Positions 57,027-64,000 of a stretch of 64,000 nt of DNA are shown piece by piece; position 1 is the first letter of the stretch; every line of letters starts with the position of its first letter. Under the pieces are notes generated by a model, which made no database searches, was not told where the DNA came from, and worked only from the letters and a program-made list of their open reading frames with translations. Made by a program: the position numbers and the translations under genes. Source of the stretch: a virus. The stretch spans positions 1 through 64,000 of IMG/VR virus record IMGVR_UViG_3300017763_000002. One strand, 5' to 3'.

Positions 57027-57755
57027 TTAAAATGGTTGTTGTTGATGTTCTAGAAATGATTCGAAGCAAAATTCATCGCTGCCAAAATGGTCTAGACCTG
57101 GATTGCCTAAGTTTCTTTGTCCAAATTTTCTACTACAGATGCATTGATATGTTTGAAAAGCTTCGATGTCTTTCCTGCTTTTATATTTTACAGACTTAAC
57201 CTCTTGTGTTATATAGTTATTAATGTCACAGTATTCTAATAATTTAGACCTAATAACAGAATCAAAGGGTAGCCCGTTGTGTTCCATGAAAAAAGTAGGA
57301 TTAAAATGTTTTAGATTAGGAGTGCAGTTTTCAAACTCCATGAGATTTTTATGCAAAAAAGAATCGTAAAAAGGTATCACCATGGTTAAATCGTTCGACC
57401 AATACTTCTTTATTACTTCTAAACTTATTGAATTAGTTTCTGGGTCTTTTTGGCTAAAGATGATGTTTAGCTTTTTGCACCCCTGACTATTATTTGCAAA
57501 TATAACCAGTTTATGTTTTTGAGAATCACATAAAAAAGATAACCCAAAGACTAAGTCTATTTCATTTTCAATAGAAGTTGACAATGCTTGAGGAAAACCT
57601 GTTAAGCTGTTTTCAACTAAAACAATTTTATCTAAATTGTTTTCTTTTGCAATATCAAAAATACTATCCGAAGTATTTTCTTTTTCACCCCCAGGTGCGG
57701 CGAGCGTTAATATGCTTTTTCCAATGCTATAGTGAGAAGTGAATATAGGAATCAT
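57027..57755 (-). CDS. Separate, degenerate PHP domain of DNA polymerase III
   Basis: 242 aa; start at 57755, promoter upstream. Order of motifs follows the DnaE PHP domain: PIFTSHYSIGKSILTL for LHVHSEYSLLDG, then DIAKENNLDKIVLVENSLTG (for A..G...ALTDHG..G), VFGLSFLCDSQKHKLVIFAN (for IIG.EF....LVLLA.N), and GCKKLNIIFSQ (for GY.NL..L.S). Most metal ligands are replaced, including the DH by EN, so it is probably not catalytic. It would provide the missing N-terminal scaffold of the split polymerase. Confidence 0.75.
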   Translation of the reverse strand: MIPIFTSHYSIGKSILTLAAPGGEKENTSDSIFDIAKENNLDKIVLVENSLTGFPQALSTSIENEIDLVFGLSFLCDSQKHKLVIFANNSQGCKKLNIIFSQKDPETNSISLEVIKKYWSNDLTMVIPFYDSFLHKNLMEFENCTPNLKHFNPTFFMEHNGLPFDSVIRSKLLEYCDINNYITQEVKSVKYKSRKDIEAFQTYQCICSRKFGQRNLGNPGLDHFGSDEFCFESFLEHQQQPF

Positions 57756-57764
57756 TATGGTAGA

Positions 57765-57794
57765 AGTATACCATAATAATACGCATATTGTCAA
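57765..57794 (-). promoter_or_regulatory. Type I-like promoter for the split-polymerase operon
   Basis: Minus-strand TTGACA (57794-57789), 18 nt, TATACT (57770-57765), 9 nt to ATG 57755. It would drive PHP, exonuclease and polymerase. Confidence 0.8.
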
Positions 57795-57802
57795 GAATTA
57801 AC

Positions 57803-58621
57803 TCAGTACTTTTTACTGGCTGCAGAAGGTTTTTTGTGGGTGTATCCCATTTTTTTATACTTCAAGTGATCGGAGTAAGTTTTAGCTTGGAAAGCCTTAC
57901 CCGACTTGTCGTACATAGTATGCGGTTTAAAATCTTTTTCGCCTTCTTCAGCTTTAGATTTTTTCTTTTTGTTTAAAATTGCTTTTTTGACAGCATCTGG
58001 TAATTTTTTTTGTTGATCAGTCAGCTTGGAATTATCTTCTTTCTTATCTTCTGCCTTTGATTTTTTCTTAGGCTTTTGAGCTTTTTTCCAAGATTTAGAA
58101 TCAGGTCGATCTTTATCTCCGGGTTTTGCTGGTCGGTAATTTTTACCTTCACGTTTTTTCTTGTCTCGTATGTTGTCCCAAAGTCCACGTTTGCTTTCTG
58201 AAACCTCCGACTCATCTAACATTTCAAGAATTTCCTCTTCAAAGTCAACGCTACTGGTAACTTTGCTAACTGGTTTCTTACTCCACATTTTACAAGACCA
58301 ATATTTAGCTTTGGTTTTTGGTCCTGGGCTGTCACAATTATGTCTAGCTCTAAAAGACTTTCTTCTTGAGGGGCTATCTCGTTTAATTTCCATGTTCGGG
58401 TCTCCGAAATTAACTTTAACAACGTTACCCTTTTCGTTTTTAACATAAACTGAAAACTTCTTCGGTCCCCCTGAAGTTCTAAATGGTTTATTTAACTTTT
58501 TGCCTTTATTTTTCTCCTCGGCAAAAACTTCTTCAGAAACAGCTTCCTCAAATCCCTGTTCGTCTAAGAGCGCAGCTCTAATTTCTTCTGTTAAATCAAT
58601 GTTTTTAATATATTTTTTCAT
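57803..58621 (-). CDS. Conserved phage basic protein, virion-type, 272 aa
   Basis: Residues about 55-110 contain a conserved phage motif: FSVYVKNEKGNVVKVNFGDP then MEIKRDSPSRRKSFRARHNC and a Cys-Trp SPGPKTKAKYWSCKMW, known to me from large marine phages where it lies near head genes. N-terminus is acidic-helical, the C-terminal half is a Lys-rich, low-complexity region (RPDSKSWKKAQKPKKKSKAE) ending KPSAASKKY. It could bind DNA in the virion. The ATG overlaps the DUF1501 stop by one base. Confidence 0.72.
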   Translation of the reverse strand: MKKYIKNIDLTEEIRAALLDEQGFEEAVSEEVFAEEKNKGKKLNKPFRTSGGPKKFSVYVKNEKGNVVKVNFGDPNMEIKRDSPSRRKSFRARHNCDSPGPKTKAKYWSCKMWSKKPVSKVTSSVDFEEEILEMLDESEVSESKRGLWDNIRDKKKREGKNYRPAKPGDKDRPDSKSWKKAQKPKKKSKAEDKKEDNSKLTDQQKKLPDAVKKAILNKKKKSKAEEGEKDFKPHTMYDKSGKAFQAKTYSDHLKYKKMGYTHKKPSAASKKY

Positions 58622-59889
58622 TATGATAAAAGTTCTCGTATAATTTTCCCATCGTGCGCAACCTTAAACGGTCTGCCGCTTGGAGAAAAAGTTATTTTTC
58701 TTGTGTCTAATCCCATCGCATATGCTATAGTTGCATTTAGATCTTCCATGCCAACCCCGCCTTCTTCTACGTAGTGGGCTCGTTCATCAGAGGCTCCATG
58801 TACAAACCCAGACTTAATCCCACCGCCTGCAAGTAGGGCGCTAAATGAAGAGGGGTGATGGTCTCTGCCAATTCTTCCAGGTTTTACTTCAGGAGTCCTG
58901 CCAAATTCACTTGCGACAACAACCATAGTTTCAGATAATAACCCTCTTACGTCTAGATCTTCTAGTAATGTAGAAAGCGCTTGGTCTAAAGTCGCTCCAC
59001 GAGTTTCCATAGCGCCAAAAACGTCATTATGCATATCCCAACCGCCGAGTATTACTTCAATAAATCTTACATTATTTTCAACTAATCTTCTAGCTAAAAG
59101 ACAACCCTGTCCAAAGTTGTTATCTCCATAAGATTCTCTAGTTTTTTCGTTTTCCTTTGTCAAGTCAAAAGCTTCTAAATCTTTGCTCTGCATTAACTTG
59201 ACTGCATCATCGTATAGATCTGTATAAGCTCTAACTCTTTTTTGTGGAAAGTCAGATAAAAAATCATCGTTAAATGCTTTAGCAACATCTAGTCTTTGGT
59301 TGTATAAGTTTTGATCTAAATAGTCAGATTTTTGTACATTTTGTATGCCTGCGCTAGGATTTCCTAGCGGAAGCGGCCCGTATCTTTTTTCGAAATATCC
59401 TGCGCCTAAAATATTGCTTCCACCATTAACTCTAACATTAGCTGGTAAATTGGCGTTTGCGTTCCCTCTCATTTTTGTAATCCAGCTTCCAAGAGTTGGG
59501 TGAATTATAGTTCCTCTTTTTTGGTAGCTTGTGTGAAGTAAATAATTAGCCTGTTCGTGAGCGCCCTGGTTTGTATTGAGAGATCGAAGCAAGGAAGCTC
59601 TATGCATTTGAGAAGCGGTTTTTGGCAGCCAATGCCCAAGCTGTATTCCATGAGCAGAAGAGTCGATTGCATTTGTTTCTCCCATAACATCTGAATTTTC
59701 GGGCTTAGGGTCAAAAGTGTCAATGTGCGTCATCCCTCCTCCCATATATAAGAATATTACGCTTTTCGCTTTGGGTATAACGTCAGGTGTATTTAGCGCT
59801 AATAGTTCTTTTGAGCCAATTATAGCATTAACACCTAACAAGCCTTTGGCGAGGCCAGCGACAAAACTTCTTCTACTTATATCGTTCAT
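58621..59889 (-). CDS. DUF1501 family secreted protein
   Basis: 422 aa, the usual size of DUF1501. A twin-arginine signal (SRRSFVAGLAKGLLG) is at the N-terminus. VIFLYMGGGMTHIDTFDPKP, HEQANYLLHTSY, VIVLGGWDMHNDV-like (seen as EVILGGWDMHNDVFGAMETR), VVASEFGRTPE and GRDHHPSSFSALLAGGGIKS are family motifs; the fold is alkaline-phosphatase/sulfatase-like. The family is abundant in Planctomycetota and Verrucomicrobiota, usually beside PSCyt2/PSD1. Role unknown, presumably periplasmic or surface. It has its own type II promoter at 59893-59905. Confidence 0.93.
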   Translation of the reverse strand: MNDISRRSFVAGLAKGLLGVNAIIGSKELLALNTPDVIPKAKSVIFLYMGGGMTHIDTFDPKPENSDVMGETNAIDSSAHGIQLGHWLPKTASQMHRASLLRSLNTNQGAHEQANYLLHTSYQKRGTIIHPTLGSWITKMRGNANANLPANVRVNGGSNILGAGYFEKRYGPLPLGNPSAGIQNVQKSDYLDQNLYNQRLDVAKAFNDDFLSDFPQKRVRAYTDLYDDAVKLMQSKDLEAFDLTKENEKTRESYGDNNFGQGCLLARRLVENNVRFIEVILGGWDMHNDVFGAMETRGATLDQALSTLLEDLDVRGLLSETMVVVASEFGRTPEVKPGRIGRDHHPSSFSALLAGGGIKSGFVHGASDERAHYVEEGGVGMEDLNATIAYAMGLDTRKITFSPSGRPFKVAHDGKIIRELLS

Positions 59890-59892
59890 AAC

Positions 59893-59905
59893 ATATTATA
59901 TACAC
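59893..59905 (-). promoter_or_regulatory. Type II promoter for the DUF1501 gene
   Basis: Minus-strand GTGTATATAATAT, 16 nt from the G to the ATG, starting exactly after the PSCyt2/PSD1 gene stop. Confidence 0.7.
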
Positions 59906-61948
59906 TTATTTAATAAAAATAAACTCATGAGAATTCAATAAAATCCAAGATACATGCTTGAATCCATCTGGTTTTTCAATGATATTTTTTAAAGCATTAA
60001 ATTCTCTAGTCGTTGGTTTTCTGGCTAATATCGAAAGAAAAACGCTTTCAATCTGTTTATTTTTTGATTTTTCTGATTGCATTTGCTCCATAAAATCTGC
60101 GTCTTTTTTACGTAAGATGTTTGTCTCCACGAAGCCATTCAGCAGACTTAAAACCTGCGGGGTATTTGGCTCTTTACTGCTATTATCTATCTGCTCTCTA
60201 TCTGAACCGCCAAACTGCCGTATAAGGTGCCCTCCTGGGGCTGGAGAGCTAAGGTAGCTACTTCTCACTAGCTGGCGGTCGGGGAATTTATTATTAGAAT
60301 ACTGATGTTCGTCTATTAGTTTTATAAAATTTCTTTCTCCGGGGTTTTCGTCAGCGAGTTTTTTGATATCTTGATAAATTTCTTGACCCGACATGTCTTT
60401 ATACCTATTGAATATTGGTGAATAGTCAGGTTGATTATGAAGGTAAAATCTTTTTTGACTGTCGATATCATTGTAAACTAGAGTAACTAAAGAGTCCCAT
60501 AACTGCTCTCCTGTCATGCGTCTGAGTATTGGCCCTTCAAAATTATATTCTTCTAGACTTTTGTAGTCAGCTTTTTTTGACTGTCTTTGGAAAAGTTTTG
60601 TATTAAGTAAAATTTTTTGGTATTCTCTGATGTCGTAGTTCACACTAACAAAAATGCGCTCTAAGTATTTCATGAGAGTTTCATTACTCGAAAGAGTTTT
60701 ATCTGACATTGTATCTATTGGTTCGATTAGTCCTGCGCCAAAAATTTGCTTCCATATTCTATTTGCAATCATGGTGGTGAACCTTGGGTTATCTTTGCTT
60801 GTTATCCATTCTGCTAAAATTTTTCTGCTTTTAGGGTCAGACGCTTTAGGGTCAAATATAGGTTTGGGGGTAAAAATCGCTTTAGCATAAACTGTATCAC
60901 CAGGTTTGCCATTTGATTCCGCAAAATCTCTGGGCAGTTTTATTTGGCCAGTGCCATTACTTTCTATCCCAAATATTAAAGAGTCTCTGATTTGGTTTCT
61001 CCAGTTATTGAATAAACCCGCCCTTGAATCTGCATCCTTATTGATCTCAGAACTTAACTTGCCGATTTCTCTACCAGCAGAATTAACTCTTACATTGCCA
61101 ATGCCAGAGGTGAATGCTGTCATTTCATAAAATTCTTTTTGTGTCCAGCGGTCAAAAGGATGGTCATGGCACATAGCACACTGCAGTCTTGTCCCTAAAA
61201 ATATTCTTATGGTGTGGGAAAGATTGTCGGCTTGCATGCCTCTATCTCTTAAGAAGTAACTAACTGCTGCGCTTTCTTTTGTTTCGAATATTCTACCTGT
61301 ACTTGACACTAATTCTGTAACAATTTGATCGTAGGTTTTGCCTTCTCTTAAAGATTCTCTTAACCATTTTCTATAAACCGCTCCAACGTTAATATTAGTT
61401 CCGTTTACTCTATCTTTTATCCTGAGCATGTCGCTCCACCAATTCATTTGATGGCTCACATAACCTTCAGAGTTAAGTAATTTTAAAACGAGGCTTTGTC
61501 GAGGATTAGGCGTTCTGTCGCTTTCAAATTCTTCTATCTCTTTTTGTGTGGGGATTCTACCTATTAAAGTAAGATAAGTACGTCTAATATATACCGAGTC
61601 TTCTATGTCTTTAGTTTTTTGAATTCTTTTTTCTCGTAAGTTTTGCTCGATTAAAGAGTCAATGTATGATGAATAAATTTTTAAAGTCTTATTATCTAAT
61701 GGGGTTTTAACTTGAGGTATTTGGCTGTACCTATTTTCTGAATGATAAAGCTCAATTTGTTTTTGAGTGTCTTGTGTTAACATTGACGTTTTGAATCTAA
61801 ATTGTTGAAGATCTTCAGCTCTCTGTATGATTACATGAGTTTCATTAGCTTCTAATATTTTTGCGTCAAGACTTTTGCCATTATTGAAATATAATTTATC
61901 AGCAAAACAAAAAGATGTAGATAGTAATAATAGTATTGATATTTTCAT
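59906..61948 (-). CDS. PSCyt2-PSD1 (DUF1549/DUF1553) protein
   Basis: 680 aa. A signal peptide (MKISILLLLSTSFCFA) directs export. Residues about 90-300 are DUF1549: YIRRTYLTLIGRIPTQKEIE, then WWSDMLRIKDRVNGTNINVG and GTRLQCAMCHDHPFDRWTQK with a CxxCH heme-like motif near 257. From about 370 DUF1553: RKILAEWITSKDNPRFTTMI and ANRIWKQIFGAGLIEPIDTM, later SSPAPGGHLIRQFGGSDREQ. Families found almost only in Planctomycetota, Verrucomicrobiota and relatives. The start overlaps the Nudix stop by ATGA, so the gene is embedded in the phage operon. Confidence 0.93.
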   Translation of the reverse strand: MKISILLLLSTSFCFADKLYFNNGKSLDAKILEANETHVIIQRAEDLQQFRFKTSMLTQDTQKQIELYHSENRYSQIPQVKTPLDNKTLKIYSSYIDSLIEQNLREKRIQKTKDIEDSVYIRRTYLTLIGRIPTQKEIEEFESDRTPNPRQSLVLKLLNSEGYVSHQMNWWSDMLRIKDRVNGTNINVGAVYRKWLRESLREGKTYDQIVTELVSSTGRIFETKESAAVSYFLRDRGMQADNLSHTIRIFLGTRLQCAMCHDHPFDRWTQKEFYEMTAFTSGIGNVRVNSAGREIGKLSSEINKDADSRAGLFNNWRNQIRDSLIFGIESNGTGQIKLPRDFAESNGKPGDTVYAKAIFTPKPIFDPKASDPKSRKILAEWITSKDNPRFTTMIANRIWKQIFGAGLIEPIDTMSDKTLSSNETLMKYLERIFVSVNYDIREYQKILLNTKLFQRQSKKADYKSLEEYNFEGPILRRMTGEQLWDSLVTLVYNDIDSQKRFYLHNQPDYSPIFNRYKDMSGQEIYQDIKKLADENPGERNFIKLIDEHQYSNNKFPDRQLVRSSYLSSPAPGGHLIRQFGGSDREQIDNSSKEPNTPQVLSLLNGFVETNILRKKDADFMEQMQSEKSKNKQIESVFLSILARKPTTREFNALKNIIEKPDGFKHVSWILLNSHEFIFIK

Positions 61949-62397
61949 AGTTTTTTTATAATGTTTACGATCTCTTCATCCATTGGTGTTGGTAGGGTAT
62001 CTATGTATTGGCTTTTAAAATACCCGCATTCAGTGTGCTCGTAATCTAAATTGATAGTTTCCATTCTTTCTAGTGGATATTCAAATAGCGACAAGTCTCT
62101 AATTCTTGACAAAATTTTTAATTTATTTTCATCTATAATTAAACCTGTCTCTTCTAAAACTTCCCTGCATGCCGCTTTCTCGAGAGATTCTCCAGCTTCT
62201 ACTGCTCCACAAAATGGAGACCAGTAACCTCCGAATGGAACTTTAAAATTATTATGTGGGCATACTTCAATTCTCTTAGCTAAAACCACTAACTGACCAA
62301 GCCTTAGAATAACCCCTACATTAGTTGATGATCTAAAGTTCGAAGTCGTTATGTCTGCACTGGAATGATGGGCATCCGCTATATTGTCTTTTTTCAA
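61945..62397 (-). CDS. Nudix hydrolase, 150 aa
   Basis: The Nudix box is present at about 68-92 (GX5EX7REVLEETGL, seen as GAVEAGESLEKAACREVLEE followed by TGL). It would cleave a nucleoside diphosphate linked to another moiety; the substrate cannot be predicted. The only usable start, at 62397, overlaps the nuclease gene by 65 nt. A YFKSQYIDTLPTPMDEEIVN end is typical of MutT-like enzymes. Phage Nudix proteins clear damaged nucleotides or act on NAD derivatives or RNA caps. Confidence 0.88.
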   Translation of the reverse strand: MKKDNIADAHHSSADITTSNFRSSTNVGVILRLGQLVVLAKRIEVCPHNNFKVPFGGYWSPFCGAVEAGESLEKAACREVLEETGLIIDENKLKILSRIRDLSLFEYPLERMETINLDYEHTECGYFKSQYIDTLPTPMDEEIVNIIKKL

Positions 62398-63406
62398 TTG
62401 TAAATCCTTTCTCTAATTTTTGATCTAATGAATCTTTGTCTTCTGGGTATACACTTTTTTTGATGCTTCCCTCTTCATCCAAAAGCACATAGTACTCAAA
62501 AGGTTTACGGAACTGACATATGTAGGCTTTGATTGGGCTTCCATCTTTATCTAAAACTTCCTTACCCTTAGACATCTTGTAGCCATCTTTACCGCAAGAC
62601 AAAGGCCCTCCAAATGTGCCGTCTTTAGGGTAAGACTGATCTGAAGCAAAATTGGATTTTGCATTATTTTCTGAAAAATTTTCTAAATAATTCTGTACGC
62701 CAGACAGCTCATACTCAAACCCCTCAAGAACATCATCTGATAATTCTTTCATTTTTATTACTCCTGGGCCAGATTCACCCAGCATATCTTTTTCTAGAAC
62801 AAATTTTAAAAACAAAAACTCACTAATACTTTTATACTTTGGGTATAATTTTTTAATCGCTAGACAATACATTAAGTCTTGCATGTTGTCGCTGATTTCC
62901 TTGCCTTTAAATTTTTGCTTGCTTGATTTGAAGTCTCTTATTATTGCGGATCCGTCTGCGTAAAGAAATAATTTATCGATAAACCCTCTTATGTTATATC
63001 TTTTTTCTCCTTCTTCAATCTGTAAATTAAACTCTTTTTCGGAGAAAGACTTGTCGAGTTTTCCTGGGTCTTTTCCGAAAAAATCGTAGTTTAAACCGTT
63101 GACTACCATTTTGTTTATGTCATCTAGGCTTTCTTGGTTAAAAACGCTTAAGCGCTTTGCATGTTTGTGTACCATTTTTTCGATAGAAGGAACGCACCAA
63201 ATAGTTTGCTCTTTGATTATTAAATCAAAATATTTTTTCCTTCTTACGTTTCCAAGCACTTCAAAAATAAGGTGACATATCCATCCTTTTGATGCGCCAT
63301 CATTGCTTTTGTCTGGAAGTTTTAATACGTACTTGGCCCAATATAACCAAGAACATTGTTGCGCAGTTTTAATTCTGCTGGCGGATAGGAAAATGGGTTT
63401 TTTCAT
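62333..63406 (-). CDS. PD-(D/E)XK nuclease, Cas4/RecB-like
   Basis: 357 aa. LSASRIKTAQQCSWLYWAKY at the N-terminus, then GWICHLIFEVLGN, FIDKLFLYADGSAIIRDFKS (catalytic D and DxK) and DNMQDLMYCLAIKKLYP (QxxxY) match the PDDEXK_1/RecB-Cas4 nucleases. Cysteines near the N-terminus (C18) and late (LSCGKDG, YICQF, GCPSFQCR) suggest an iron-sulfur cluster as in Cas4/AddB, though the spacing is not textbook. It lies in the replication operon between primase and Nudix genes with short overlaps, so it likely processes phage DNA ends. Confidence 0.85.
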   Translation of the reverse strand: MKKPIFLSASRIKTAQQCSWLYWAKYVLKLPDKSNDGASKGWICHLIFEVLGNVRRKKYFDLIIKEQTIWCVPSIEKMVHKHAKRLSVFNQESLDDINKMVVNGLNYDFFGKDPGKLDKSFSEKEFNLQIEEGEKRYNIRGFIDKLFLYADGSAIIRDFKSSKQKFKGKEISDNMQDLMYCLAIKKLYPKYKSISEFLFLKFVLEKDMLGESGPGVIKMKELSDDVLEGFEYELSGVQNYLENFSENNAKSNFASDQSYPKDGTFGGPLSCGKDGYKMSKGKEVLDKDGSPIKAYICQFRKPFEYYVLLDEEGSIKKSVYPEDKDSLDQKLEKGFTIEKRQYSGCPSFQCRHNDFEL

Positions 63407-64000
63407 AAAATTGATTTAATGTTTTTTGATAGATTAGCGCTAAGCTTTCCGCTTCGCGACATTTGTTTACAAGCAGATTTTATTTCAGACAAAGAATCGT
63501 ATTGAATACAAGATTGCAAGTTGTCTTTCCAGCTGATAAATTCATTAGAATTCATATCTCCAAAATCATTTTGTAATGGTTGGTGAATTTTAATTTTACT
63601 TGGCATAAATAAATGAGATATCATTTTTAAAAAATTCTTATAGGAGGCTTCTAGGCCTCGATTATCTTTAGATAAAGCGTCATTATTAAGCGATAATACT
63701 ATGTGGCTAGGGTTAATAAATGTTAGATAATTTAATAGTTTCTTAGAAAGATCTAGCCCGAAAGAAACTAAAACGTTATGTATTCCGTGCGTTTTTAAAT
63801 TTAATAAATCCCCAATACTTTCTACGATAATTACATGCCCGCAATCGCTGATTGATTGTTCTGTTAAAGGGTCTGCGAAAGCAGGATAAACCCAATTGCT
63901 TTTTCTACCTATGTGCTTCCATTTGGGTCTGCTGTCATTGTTATAAATATCTCTGCCAGAAAAACCATGTATTTGTTTATTTTCATTAAAAATTGGAAAC
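63403..64000 (-). CDS. DnaG-type DNA primase, partial at the right edge
   Basis: The frame is open to base 64000, so the N-terminus is missing; 198 codons are seen. FPIFNENKQIHGFSGRDIYN then PKWKHIGRKSNWVYP is the primase core. The toprim part reads VIIVESIGDLLNLKTHGIHN (catalytic Glu) and IVLSLNNDALSKDNRGLEAS (NND for the usual DxD). The end is helical. It makes RNA primers for the phage fork. A 4-nt overlap joins it to the nuclease gene. No helicase part is in the window. Confidence 0.93.
   Translation of the reverse strand, partial: FPIFNENKQIHGFSGRDIYNNDSRPKWKHIGRKSNWVYPAFADPLTEQSISDCGHVIIVESIGDLLNLKTHGIHNVLVSFGLDLSKKLLNYLTFINPSHIVLSLNNDALSKDNRGLEASYKNFLKMISHLFMPSKIKIHQPLQNDFGDMNSNEFISWKDNLQSCIQYDSLSEIKSACKQMSRSGKLSANLSKNIKSIL

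Noticed and set aside
58621-61948. The DUF1501 and PSCyt2/PSD1 pair as a chimeric assembly of host DNA
   Set aside because: The 4-nt and 1-nt gene overlaps with phage genes at both ends and a phage-style promoter in the gap argue for true integration.
1-64000. Prophage or integrative element interpretation
   Set aside because: No integrase, excisionase, attachment repeats or tRNA gene were noticed, and the window holds its own replication, sigma and head genes throughout. Regions outside the window could still change this.

Overview
The window is a continuous, densely packed stretch of a large tailed double-stranded DNA phage (Caudoviricetes). Recognisable phage genes are the large terminase (44523-46391), a prohead protease/scaffold fusion (46425-47981), a HK97-fold major capsid protein (48653-49792), a lysis cassette (38107-40131) and a replication block (primase, PD-(D/E)XK nuclease, split DNA polymerase III). 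No rRNA, tRNA, CRISPR array, insertion sequence or integrase was noticed. The sequence is AT-rich. Both ends are cut: a short ORF at the left edge and the DnaG-type primase at the right edge run off the window. The host is inferred to be a bacterium of the Planctomycetota/Verrucomicrobiota/Lentisphaerota group. The phage carries a PSCyt2-PSD1 (DUF1549/DUF1553) gene and a DUF1501 gene, a pair characteristic of those phyla, and both are stitched into the phage operon by 1-4 nt gene overlaps.

Region 1 (1-8.6 kb) holds about 29 very small genes, rightward up to 4.4 kb and leftward from 4.5 to 8.55 kb. Many have their own promoter of the form TTGACT-N17-TAnATT about 6 nt before the ATG, which predicts leaderless mRNAs. 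Scattered among them are six related 70-80 nt imperfect palindromes with a conserved right half. Several genes fall below usual annotation size: two related peptides of 21 and 25 aa, and two membrane peptides of 26 and 28 aa. Recognised families are DUF932, GP88 and a YNGWSN-type protein. A GC-rich inverted repeat with a G-quadruplex motif (8614-8688) separates this block from the rest.

Region 2 (8.7-18.7 kb) encodes a kinase-nucleotidyltransferase fusion, a small heat-shock protein and a modification island: three methyltransferases, five glycosyltransferase-like proteins, a sulfotransferase and a GNAT-like protein. Region 3 (18.7-36.4 kb) is one 5895-codon gene for a giant modular surface protein with repeated aromatic/Gly carbohydrate-binding-like modules, RCC1-like blades and a DUF4214-like segment. 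Region 4 (36.4-40.8 kb) has a PhoH ATPase and a tightly coupled lysis cassette: membrane-anchored subtilase, holin candidates and a unimolecular-spanin-like lipoprotein.

Region 5 (40.8-51.3 kb) has a zinc-ribbon/AT-hook protein, a phage sigma factor, a C2H2-ERCC4 nuclease, the terminase and the head genes. A second promoter type, GTGTATAATA-like with no clear -35 box, precedes many genes from 8.7 kb onward and is a plausible target of the phage sigma factor. Region 6 (51.3-64 kb, leftward) carries a ClpC-like unfoldase, DNA polymerase III split into PHP, exonuclease and polymerase genes, a virion-type protein, the DUF1501 and PSCyt2/PSD1 genes, a Nudix hydrolase, the PD-(D/E)XK nuclease and the partial primase.
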